Position numbers and translations under genes: made by a program
Notes under the pieces: model-generated
Seen by the model: only the letters and a program-made list of their open reading frames with translations
Databases searched by the model: none
Told to the model about the DNA's origin: nothing
In this document: positions 9,935 through 17,508 of the stretch, piece by piece
How the letters are laid out: every line of letters begins with the position of its first letter
How positions within the stretch are numbered: the first letter of the stretch is position 1
Assembly (NCBI RefSeq): GCF_025562755.1
Contig: NZ_CP103300.1
Location: 1,705,001 to 1,769,000, forward strand
DNA from: Endozoicomonas euniceicola
GTDB taxonomy: Bacteria; Pseudomonadota; Gammaproteobacteria; Pseudomonadales; Endozoicomonadaceae
Length of the DNA stretch: 64,000 bases
Reading direction: 5' to 3'

Positions 9935-10186
9935 GATCCTGCTTATTGCCAAGAAACGACATTATTCTTTTCAGCAGGCAGTGCGGGCAAGTAACACAGG
10001 TCATAGCCATTGCACGATTTCTTATTTGTAACCACTGTAATGGCAGGGATTATAGACCGGATCAACGGTTTTAAGGCGTCACCGGCAGCCAATTGCACTT
10101 ATTGCTTGAATCCAGCTTCTTTTAATTCGGGAACTCATTAATCATGTAGTTGTCAAATGATTCAAATCTACTTTTTAGAGGTAACC

Positions 10187-10741
10187 ATGATGAAACCTGC
10201 ACTTAAAAAAATAGCAACCTTTTTGATGCTGATAGCTCTCTTTAACTCTTCTCAGTCATTTTCCTCCGATAATGGGGTATCCTTTGTAAAAAGTGACACA
10301 AGTATTGAGAAAGCAAGAAAGCAGTTTTTCAAAAAACTTATAAATGATTATGCACCTGATCTTAAGTATGATAATTTTTGTTCTACCATGGAAGGCTGCG
10401 ACAAGGAAAGAGACTATCCTGAACTTTCAGCGATAAAAGAACATCATTTATCTAGTTTTGTAGATGCTTCCGTTAAAAGTGTCTGGTCAAAAAATATGGA
10501 TAATCCTGCTACTGAGACTGCAAAATTCACTTATGGTTCACACTGCCAATACCTGGAGGGTGTCCCACTGCATGAACTGAGGCTTTTTATTGACCCAGCT
10601 TTTGATGATTTTGTAGATGACTGTAAGAAGTTAGATAATAAAAATCATGCATTTGCCTTGATTGAGAGTTCTATAAAGAGGAGCAAGGAAAACTATAGAC
10701 TTTTTGATATAAATATTTGCGCAAAAATAACAAGTAGGTAA
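10187..10741 (+). CDS. Small exported protein, unknown function
   Basis: 184 aa from ATG 10187, chosen because AGAGG lies 5 bp upstream and it is followed directly by a signal peptide (KKIATFLMLIALFNSSQSFS, about residues 6-26). The mature part is charged, contains five cysteines (one in DNFCSTMEGCDKE, plus GSHCQYL, DDCKKL and NICAKI), and is probably a small disulfide-bonded helical domain. No family is recognised. It sits between two scraps that both resemble hrpB, so it appears to have arrived in, or replaced the middle of, a decaying gene. It is AT-rich compared with the fad operon. Confidence 0.6.
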   Translation: MMKPALKKIATFLMLIALFNSSQSFSSDNGVSFVKSDTSIEKARKQFFKKLINDYAPDLKYDNFCSTMEGCDKERDYPELSAIKEHHLSSFVDASVKSVWSKNMDNPATETAKFTYGSHCQYLEGVPLHELRLFIDPAFDDFVDDCKKLDNKNHAFALIESSIKRSKENYRLFDINICAKITSR

Positions 10742-10956
10742 TGGCTATTGGTTCCAAGGCGCTGGGTGATTCGGTCAGGGTAAGCGGCAATCAACATAGG
10801 ACCAGCCGTTTCGCTGTCGGGTTTAACGGACGGAACAGCTTTAGCTTTCAGTCGACTTCTGATGGATAACCCTGCCATGATTTTGCAGAGCAGCAGACAG
10901 CTCTGCCAGTGCGCCAGTGCGCCAGTCACAGGCAGCTCAGGTAATTCAAACGACAA
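10742..10956 (-). pseudogene. Second HrpB-like scrap
   Basis: The minus strand encodes ELPELPVTGAL and, further on, GPMLIAAYPDRITQRLG followed by TNSHYL. The latter resembles the LLALAYPDRIAQRRG...YLLANGRG segment of HrpB-type helicases. The region between (KIMAGLSIRSRLKAKAV) looks like a collapse of the large helicase core. It ends abruptly where the 10187-10741 gene begins. Upstream in frame is ATGAGCAACTAA, so no intact start exists. Confidence 0.4.
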
Positions 10957-10969
10957 TTAGTTGCTCATG

Positions 10970-11620
10970 TTACGCACCTTTCATCGCTTGCAGTTCTTGG
11001 AGCGATAATCTTAGGGGCGCAGCATTCAATAACTTACCGGGCTGTTGGCTTTTGGCTATTAGCTGCTCATACAGCCAACAGCCAACAGCCAACAGCCAAC
11101 AGCCAACAGCGGTATATTATGTTCTGCTGCTTCCCCTAGTGCCGATAGATAAAGCTTTGCTCGCAACTCAAAGTGGTTCAGGTGGAGCCTATTTGCCAAA
11201 ACCTCAAGACGAAATGCCGAATATATAGACATGAATGGATGATCGCTCTGCGTTAGAACCGTATGGCTCGGTGATTTTGCCATGACGGCATTTGACTTGA
11301 GCGTTTTATGGAAAACTTCGACTTTCCACCTTTTTTCGTAGATCGCCTTTAAGGCCTCAGCGTCACACTCAAGATCACTGCATATCAGATAGAGAATGCC
11401 CCTGCTCCTTATCTTCCACGCTGAGTGAAACCTTACGGTTTGACTTGGTAGCCATAAGAAAATGTTTACCGCACTCGTGTCGTATATACATCATGTTTTC
11501 GTTAGAGCAGAACCAACTGTCTGCCAGTACGTAGCGGAACTTGAGCTGATTATTGCAACAGACTTTCAGCATCTTCCGGAAGTCTTCATTCTTGGTAGGA
11601 TTGTGCCAGCCAGAGATGGA
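10970..11620 (-). pseudogene. Frameshifted DDE transposase relic (IS4/IS701-like), split by a miniature element
   Basis: The minus strand encodes NPTKNEDFRKMLKVCC, FRYVLADSWFCSNENM, KHFLMATKSNRKVSLS, then (after a one-base insertion in the CCCC run at 11399-11402) GILYLICSDLECDAEALKAI, YEKRWKVEVFHKTLKSN and FRLEVLANRLHLNHFELRAK. RYVLADSWF and the YEKRWKVEVFHKTLKSN stretch are typical of IS4-superfamily DDE enzymes, with the catalytic Asp and Glu there. The N-terminal third is absent. The miniature element at 11014-11135 interrupts the last codons. Without it the frame ends ...LSALRLSLQELQAMKGA and a stop at 10970. Confidence 0.75.
11014..11135 (+). mobile_element. Palindromic miniature element, copy 2 (122 bp)
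   Basis: Begins GGGGCGCAGCATTCAATAAC and ends GTTCTGCTGCTTCCC, with TTA at 11011-11013 and CTA at 11136-11138 (one mismatch in the target duplication). The interior contains GCCAACA units. It is inserted into the 3' end of the transposase relic. Confidence 0.85.
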
Positions 11621-11704
11621 TTAATATTAATTAACTTCAAAATCAACGGCAGGCTGGCAGTGACGATCACTGCAGTTCCTCGACATTAAAACCAGTAGAG
11701 GATG

Positions 11705-12388
11705 TCAACCTCTTAGAACCATTAACCAGCGACCAAGGTTCAGCAAACTGGCCATTGCTGCCGCAACATAAGTGTAAGCGGCAGCTTTCAGCACCGCACG
11801 CGCGCTCAACAGATCATTGCCCGTCAGATACCCCTCTTCCAGAATCGGCATTGCCTTGCCAAAGCTGGCGTCCATCTCAACCGGCAGATTTTTAAACTGT
11901 ACCCATACGTTAGCCAGCATACCGGAAATACCCATTAACACCGTGATAATCATACTGTGAGGAACACGGGTCAGGGCAAAAATAACAGGAGAAACCAGCA
12001 ACGCCATGACACTGAAACGTTCTATAGCCATCGCCATGCGGATACGTTTTTGCCTCTGCATAAAATCAGGGTTCTTCTCCTTGTGCTGAATGGCATGACC
12101 GGTTTCATGGGTCGCAACCGCCACGGCAGCCACCGACTGACCATCGTAATGCTGAGGTGACAGTGAAATAACCTTTTCTTCCGGGTCATAATAATCGGCC
12201 CCCACACTGCCGCGAACCACTGTCACCCCTTCGAGCTGAAATCGTTCAACCAGATGTTTAGCCAGTTCACCGCCGGTCCCTTGCAGGTCTTTACGCCACT
12301 TGCCGTAGCGTTTAAGGGTTGCCTTGATCCAGTACTGCGGGCCAAATATCAATACAAGAATCAGTACCCCAAACAGAACATAAATCAC
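11705..12388 (-). CDS. YugP-type membrane zinc metallopeptidase
   Basis: 227 aa. An N-terminal membrane segment (residues 2-19) is followed by a soluble stretch ending in the zinc-binding helix ATHETGHAIQH (His94, Glu95, His98). Two further membrane segments follow (about 125-160). The conserved (N)LPVEMDAS motif near residue 166 probably supplies the third ligand. This fits the neutral zinc metallopeptidase family PF04298, whose B. subtilis member is YugP; the physiological substrate is unknown. The start has AAAGGAGA 10 bp upstream (12399-12406 on the minus strand). A 38-aa ORF precedes it by 19 bp and may be cotranscribed. Confidence 0.85.
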   Translation of the reverse strand: MIYVLFGVLILVLIFGPQYWIKATLKRYGKWRKDLQGTGGELAKHLVERFQLEGVTVVRGSVGADYYDPEEKVISLSPQHYDGQSVAAVAVATHETGHAIQHKEKNPDFMQRQKRIRMAMAIERFSVMALLVSPVIFALTRVPHSMIITVLMGISGMLANVWVQFKNLPVEMDASFGKAMPILEEGYLTGNDLLSARAVLKAAAYTYVAAAMASLLNLGRWLMVLRG

Positions 12389-12407
12389 TCCCTGTCTCCT
12401 TTCCCTG

Positions 12408-12524
12408 TTAAACAGCGGCTTCCCGAACCATCACGGCCAGAGTTTTCAGCACCACCAGCAACAGTATCAGTCTGGGTGCCCAGTGCATCTCTTTTAAGTC
12501 TTTAATAAAGCGTTTAATTAACAT
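12408..12524 (-). CDS. Possible 38-aa single-span membrane protein upstream of the metallopeptidase
   Basis: MLIKRFIKDLKEMHWAP followed by the hydrophobic stretch RLILLLVVLKTLAVMV and a stop. It starts 5 bp after a G-rich run (GGGGGGG) that could pair with 16S rRNA, and ends 19 bp before the metallopeptidase start. The basic amphipathic start plus one membrane span is a common small-protein layout. It is supported only by position, ribosome binding site and composition. Confidence 0.45.
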   Translation of the reverse strand: MLIKRFIKDLKEMHWAPRLILLLVVLKTLAVMVREAAV

Positions 12525-12596
12525 TGTCCCCCCCCAAGAAGCCGAACCAGAGTAGCACAGTTTGCAGATAAACTGGATGACGACACAGAGGGATGT

Positions 12597-12637
12597 AAAA
12601 AAGCCCCGGTTAAACCAATGAAATGTCTAACCGGGGC
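12597..12637 (-). terminator. Rho-independent terminator of the fad operon
   Basis: On the minus strand GCCCCGGTTA and TAACCGGGGC form a perfect 10-bp stem around a 15-nt loop, followed by TTTTTT. It lies 37 bp after the fadA stop. Confidence 0.9.
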
Positions 12638-12673
12638 AGTGTAAGTGATTAAAGAGTCGTCAAAAGCAGGTTG

Positions 12674-13834
12674 TTAATAGCGCTCAATCACCGTAGCGAT
12701 GCCCTGTCCCATACCAATGCACATGGTCGCCAGACCATAACGGCCATCAGTTTGTTCCAGCACATTCATCAGGCTGCCAACAATCCTTGAACCGGAACAT
12801 CCCAGGGGATGACCCAGGGCAATTGCACCACCATTGACGTTAATATCCGCGGTACGCTCCTCCAGCTCCAGCACTTTTACGCAGGACAGGGATTGAGCGG
12901 CAAAGGCTTCGTTCAACTCGAACTTGTCGATATCACCCAGGGTCAGCTCCGCACGAGCCAGTGCCTTTTCAGTGGCTGGTACGGGGCCAATACCCATCAT
13001 CGCCGCAGGTACACCGGCACTTGCCATACTGAGAATTCTGGCGCGGGGCTTTAAGCCTAAAGCCTCGGCCTTTTTCCGGGACATCACCAGCAGGGCGCTG
13101 GCACCGTCGGACAGGGCTGATGAACTGCCAGCAGTGATAGTGCCTCCTGCCGGGTTAAAGGCAGGGCGCAGCTTAGCCAGGTCATTCATAGAAAGCTCCG
13201 GACGAACTACTTCATCCTGCTTCACCAGAATCGGCTGACCTTGCTCATCATGACCGGGAACGGGAATGATTTCGTTGTCGTAACGCCCTTCCACTGCCGC
13301 CTCATGGGCGCGACGGTGGGATTCAACAGAAAAAGCATCCTGAGCTTCACGGCTGATCTTGTGGTGAGCCCCCAGCATCTCGGCAGTCAGTCCCATCATG
13401 GCGGAAGCCTGGGCGGTATGCTTGCCCATATTCGGGTGCAGATCCAGACCATGGGTCATGGGCACATGCCCCATATGCTCAACGCCGCCCACCAGATAAA
13501 CGTCACCGTCACCACACTGGATAGAGCGGGCAGCGTCGTGCAGTGCCTGCATGGAAGAACCGCACAGCCGGTTAACCGTATAACCGGTGACGTTTTCTGG
13601 CAGCTTCGCCTGCAGGGCGATCATTTTGGCAATGTTAATGGCCTGCTCTTTCGTCTGCTGCACACAGCCCCAGACCACATCTTCTATATCTGCCGGGTCA
13701 AGAGCCGGATTACGCTCCAGCAATGCCCTGACCAACGCCACGGACAGGTCCTCAGCGCGAACATTACGGAAGACACCATTTTTGGAACGACCCATAGGGG
13801 TACGAACCGCATCAATAATTACTGCATCATTCAT
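12674..13834 (-). CDS. fadA: 3-ketoacyl-CoA thiolase (acetyl-CoA C-acyltransferase)
   Basis: 386 aa, close to E. coli FadA (387). It cleaves 3-ketoacyl-CoA with CoA, the last step of fatty-acid beta-oxidation, as partner of FadB in a heterotetramer. The nucleophile is Cys91 in VNRLCGSSMQALHDA. GGVEHMGHVPM, NEAFAAQ, the GHPLGCSG histidine and the CIGMGQG cysteine are all present. I chose ATG 13834 because AAGGAT lies just upstream and the protein then starts MNDAVIIDAVRTPMGRSK like the family; a GTG at 13855 would add seven residues. It is 38 bp downstream of fadB. Confidence 0.96.
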   Translation of the reverse strand: MNDAVIIDAVRTPMGRSKNGVFRNVRAEDLSVALVRALLERNPALDPADIEDVVWGCVQQTKEQAINIAKMIALQAKLPENVTGYTVNRLCGSSMQALHDAARSIQCGDGDVYLVGGVEHMGHVPMTHGLDLHPNMGKHTAQASAMMGLTAEMLGAHHKISREAQDAFSVESHRRAHEAAVEGRYDNEIIPVPGHDEQGQPILVKQDEVVRPELSMNDLAKLRPAFNPAGGTITAGSSSALSDGASALLVMSRKKAEALGLKPRARILSMASAGVPAAMMGIGPVPATEKALARAELTLGDIDKFELNEAFAAQSLSCVKVLELEERTADINVNGGAIALGHPLGCSGSRIVGSLMNVLEQTDGRYGLATMCIGMGQGIATVIERY

Positions 13835-13872
13835 TGATAGAATCCTTGTTACCACCTGTGTTATGGCTCTGT

Positions 13873-16023
13873 TTATGGATAGTAGGTCTGGCCTTCAGCC
13901 GCCATGGCTCGCAGCGACGCCGGAGCGTCGTACAGCTTGCCCAGATGACGATACTGGTCAGACAATCTGACCACTTCGGCCAGCCCCAGGTTATCCATAT
14001 AACGGAACAGGCCACCCCGAAACGGTGGGAAACCAGCGCCGTACACCATAGCCATATCGCCATCTTCAACACAGGCGATAATGCCATCATCCAGCGCCCG
14101 AACCGCCTCGAACAGCATGGGCAACATCATCCGTTCAACAATACTGTCGGCGGTTATCTCTTTGGCAGGGGCGCAGACATCAGCCAGCATATTGACAGAC
14201 GTTTCACAGGCTTTTTTCTTCAGACGACCACGACGGTCTTTCTCGTAGCAGTAAAAGCCCTTGCTATTTTTCTGACCAAAACGTTCAGCGTCGTTCATCA
14301 GGGTGAAGGCGTCCACTTCCGGCAACGCCATACGATCCGGGTAGCCATTACTCATGGTATCCATGACATGAACACAGGTGTCCATACCAATCACATCCGC
14401 CAGGTAAGCCGGCCCCATAGGCCAGCCAAAGCCTTTTTCCATAGCCTTGTCAATGCTGGCCATCTCCACACCTTCCACCAGCAGGCTGTTGAACGCCAGG
14501 AAGTAAGGCACCAGAAGACGGTTGACGTAGAATCCGGGGCAGTCACCGACCACAATAGGCGTTTTGCCAATTTTCCGGGCATAAGCCACCACTTTGGCAA
14601 TGGTCTCATCGCTGGTTTTTTCACCACGGATCACTTCCACCATGGGCATCATATGCACCGGGTTAAAGAAGTGCATGCCACAGAAGTTTTCGGGGCGTTC
14701 CAGGGCATTGGCCAGTTTGGAGATAGGCAGGGTCGAGGTATTGGAGGTCAGTACCGCCTTGCCCATGGTGATCTGTTCCAGGTGTTTCAGAACCGTATGT
14801 TTAATATCCATCCGTTCCACCACAGCCTCGACAATCACCTCCGCATCCGTTACCGGTCCCTCGTGCAGGGTTGGGACAATACGGTTCAGCACTTCAGCCA
14901 TCTGTTCCGGCTTGATGCGTTTTTTGCTCAGTCGTTTCAGCAGCAGCCCGGACACTTCTGACATTCCCAGATCCAGGGCGGACTGGTTGATGTCCTTCAT
15001 GGTCACCCGCACGCCTTTGCTGGCGGACTGATAAGCGATGCCACCACCCATAATGCCAGCGCCAATAATGGCAGCGGTCTCAGGGCCTTTATGTTCTCCG
15101 GCCTGTTGGCGACCTCTGGCTTTAACAGCGGTATCCGCCAGATAGATGCCAATCAGACACTGTGCCACTTCGGTCTGAGCGCAGTGAGTAAAGGCTTCCC
15201 GCTCAAACGACAGCGCCTGATCACGTTCCTGAGTAATGTTTTTGGCGATGTTGTTCAGAGCCGCCATGGGGGCTACATAAAACTTGCCCGCCGCCTTACT
15301 GACCAGACCGGAAGCGGTGGCAATAGCCAGGGTGCGCTCCGGCTCACTCAGGTTCATTGGGGAACGGCATTCTTCTTTCCGTTTCTGCCAGTCCAGCTCT
15401 CCGGCGATGGCTCGCTTCAGGGTCGCCAGGGCAGAAGCTTGCAGGTTGTCGTCATCAACAACACCGTCCACCATGCCAAAATGCAAGGCATCTGTCGCTT
15501 TAACAGTCTTGCTGCCGGTGATCAGCTCAATGGCTTTTTCCACGCCCACAATTCTTGGCAGGCGCACGGTTCCGCCCCAGCCGGGAATAATGCCCAGCCT
15601 GACTTCTGGCAAGCCCAGGCTGGCAGATGTGGCGACAATCCGGAAATCCGCTGTCAACGCCAGTTCGCAACCACCACCCAGAGCATTACCGGCGACCGCA
15701 GCAACCACCGGTACAGGCAGGTCTTCTATGGCATTCATCACCGAATGAGCAAATTGCAGTTTGTTCTTCAGTTCGGCTTCATCGCCATTGCGGAACAACT
15801 GGGTAAATTCAGTAATGTCTGCGCCCAGACAAAAATCTTTTTTTCCGGAACGGATCAAAAGCCCCTTCAAATCCTGGTGCTGTTTCAGCACGGTAATAGC
15901 TTCACCCAGTTCCTGAATAGACTGCTGGGACAGAATATTAGGCTTCCCGGCAGTATCGAATACCAGCTCGGCAATACCGGGCTCGATAGTTAAAATGTTG
16001 AAGTACTGACCTTTAAACAACAT
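13873..16023 (-). CDS. fadB: Fatty acid oxidation complex alpha subunit (enoyl-CoA hydratase / 3-hydroxyacyl-CoA dehydrogenase)
   Basis: 716 aa (E. coli FadB 729). The N-terminal crotonase half carries the oxyanion and catalytic elements AGNALGGGCELAL and LPEVRLGIIPGWGGTVRLPR, which hydrate and isomerise enoyl-CoA. The NAD-binding half starts at about residue 315 (GAGIMGGGIAYQSASKG), and SNTSTLPISKLA and HFFNPVHMMPMVEV mark the 3-hydroxyacyl-CoA dehydrogenase. The start MLFKGQYFNIL aligns with the family. It forms the multienzyme complex with FadA immediately downstream. Confidence 0.96.
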   Translation of the reverse strand: MLFKGQYFNILTIEPGIAELVFDTAGKPNILSQQSIQELGEAITVLKQHQDLKGLLIRSGKKDFCLGADITEFTQLFRNGDEAELKNKLQFAHSVMNAIEDLPVPVVAAVAGNALGGGCELALTADFRIVATSASLGLPEVRLGIIPGWGGTVRLPRIVGVEKAIELITGSKTVKATDALHFGMVDGVVDDDNLQASALATLKRAIAGELDWQKRKEECRSPMNLSEPERTLAIATASGLVSKAAGKFYVAPMAALNNIAKNITQERDQALSFEREAFTHCAQTEVAQCLIGIYLADTAVKARGRQQAGEHKGPETAAIIGAGIMGGGIAYQSASKGVRVTMKDINQSALDLGMSEVSGLLLKRLSKKRIKPEQMAEVLNRIVPTLHEGPVTDAEVIVEAVVERMDIKHTVLKHLEQITMGKAVLTSNTSTLPISKLANALERPENFCGMHFFNPVHMMPMVEVIRGEKTSDETIAKVVAYARKIGKTPIVVGDCPGFYVNRLLVPYFLAFNSLLVEGVEMASIDKAMEKGFGWPMGPAYLADVIGMDTCVHVMDTMSNGYPDRMALPEVDAFTLMNDAERFGQKNSKGFYCYEKDRRGRLKKKACETSVNMLADVCAPAKEITADSIVERMMLPMLFEAVRALDDGIIACVEDGDMAMVYGAGFPPFRGGLFRYMDNLGLAEVVRLSDQYRHLGKLYDAPASLRAMAAEGQTYYP

Positions 16024-16105
16024 ACGTCAACGACCTCGTAATGTTTGACGGAAGCCAGCTCACCGGGTGGTCAGCTGGCAGAGCGTTAATTGGTAATAAC
16101 AGGAA

Positions 16106-17425
16106 TCAATCCATCAGCCCGGCGGCTCTGGCCTGGGTGGCAAGTTCTTCGCGGAAGTCCGGATGAGCAATGGCAATCATGGCCTTAACCCGGTCTTTGA
16201 TAGGCTTGTTGCGGATGTCGGCAACGCCGTATTCGGTAACGATGTACATGACGTCACTGCGAGGCGTGGTGACAGGCGTTCCCTCTGGCAGGGTCAGTCT
16301 GATCCGTGATTCCAGCCCATTTTTGCCTTCGAAGGAGGAAGACAGCGCCAGGAAGGAGCGACCACCTTTAGACAGTCCGGCTCCCCGAACAAAATCCAGT
16401 TGACCACCGGTGCAGGAGATCTGTTTCAGGCCCACGCCTTCAGAGGCGATCTGGCCGGTCAGGTCTGCCATCAGCGCACCGTTAATCGATACAAAGTTGT
16501 CGTAGGCGCCCACAGTGGCGGGATCAACCACCTCAACCAATGGCATGACTTTGGTTTTTTCATTGCCATTCAGGAAGTCCAGCACCTTGCGGCTACCGAC
16601 AGCCAGGGAGTAGGTAATGGTGGATTCCGGATCAATGGAGCCCTGCTCCACCAGGTAGAGCATTGAGTCCGCCATGATTTCAGAGTGGATTCTCAGGTTT
16701 TTCTTGCTGTCCAGCTTATAGGCGACAGCGTCAGAAATACCGCCAAAGCCCACCTGAATCACATCGCCATCATTAATATGTGGCAGAATATGGCTGGCAA
16801 TGCTTTCTTCCAGTTCCGAAGGGGTAGCCTGTGGCGCATAAGGCAGCTCATGGTTGCACTCGACGATCATGGTCGCCTGATCCACATGCAGGAAGCAGCG
16901 TTCACTACCGGGCAGGAAGGGAATTTCCTCATTCACCACCGCAACAATGGTGTCAGCCATTTCAACCGCTTTGCTGTCCATCAGCGCCCCGGTCTGTCCA
17001 AGGCTCATCAGGCCCTGTTCATTAGGGCGGGATACCTCCAGCAACAGCACATTGGGCTTCATGGTATCGGTCAGGAAATTATTGAACTGGGAGAAGTTCA
17101 GTGAATTGATGCTGATATTGCTGCCGGGACCTGACAGTTTTCTTTCCAGAGGTCCGGCAAAGATGGCGGTGTAATGGATATGACCTTTGAAGTCCGGCTT
17201 CAGGAAATCAAAGGGGAACATCAACAGGCCACCAAATAGCTCCACATCCTTCAGTTCTTCTTTACGCAGGCAGAGCTTCTGAAGCACCGGAGTAGCCACG
17301 CAGTTCGCACCGCCAATCCAGACCCGGTCGCCGGACTGAATAACATTGGCGGCGTCGTCCAGGGTGCGCCACTTTTTATCGAAGCTCGTTTGCCACTTAG
17401 CAGTATCCAATGGGGTCATGGTCAT
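16106..17425 (-). CDS. Acetyl-CoA hydrolase/CoA-transferase family protein
   Basis: 439 aa from ATG 17425; an upstream TTG at 17437 is the alternative start. It resembles the Cat/4-hydroxybutyrate CoA-transferase and acetyl-CoA hydrolase family: LLEVSRPNEQGLMSLG, GDVIQVGFGGISDAV and SINGALMADLTGQIASEG are its glycine-rich CoA-binding and catalytic-glutamate regions. It would move CoA between an acyl-CoA and a free acid, or hydrolyse acetyl-CoA. Its place between the acyl-CoA dehydrogenase and fadB suggests activation or recycling of short-chain acids during beta-oxidation. The exact acceptor cannot be told from sequence. Confidence 0.85.
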   Translation of the reverse strand: MTMTPLDTAKWQTSFDKKWRTLDDAANVIQSGDRVWIGGANCVATPVLQKLCLRKEELKDVELFGGLLMFPFDFLKPDFKGHIHYTAIFAGPLERKLSGPGSNISINSLNFSQFNNFLTDTMKPNVLLLEVSRPNEQGLMSLGQTGALMDSKAVEMADTIVAVVNEEIPFLPGSERCFLHVDQATMIVECNHELPYAPQATPSELEESIASHILPHINDGDVIQVGFGGISDAVAYKLDSKKNLRIHSEIMADSMLYLVEQGSIDPESTITYSLAVGSRKVLDFLNGNEKTKVMPLVEVVDPATVGAYDNFVSINGALMADLTGQIASEGVGLKQISCTGGQLDFVRGAGLSKGGRSFLALSSSFEGKNGLESRIRLTLPEGTPVTTPRSDVMYIVTEYGVADIRNKPIKDRVKAMIAIAHPDFREELATQARAAGLMD

Positions 17426-17472
17426 TATTTTTTCCAATAGCGTTATTTTATTCAGCAGAAAGGGTGGGAGTC

Positions 17473-17498
17473 GTCATCCCCGCCAGTGCGGGGATGAC
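17473..17498. repeat. Perfect intergenic stem-loop (11-bp arms)
   Basis: GTCATCCCCGC (17473-17483), loop CAGT, GCGGGGATGAC (17488-17498). It lies in the gap between the acyl-CoA dehydrogenase and CoA-transferase genes, without a T-run. It belongs to the GTCATYCCCGC type of dispersed hairpin seen in many proteobacteria and could modulate mRNA stability inside the operon. Confidence 0.75.
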
Positions 17499-17508
17499 AG
17501 GAAGCTAT

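Noticed and set aside
13834..15993. Long plus-strand ORFs of 145-375 aa
   Set aside because: They are antisense to fadB, whose identity is certain. They reflect codon bias.
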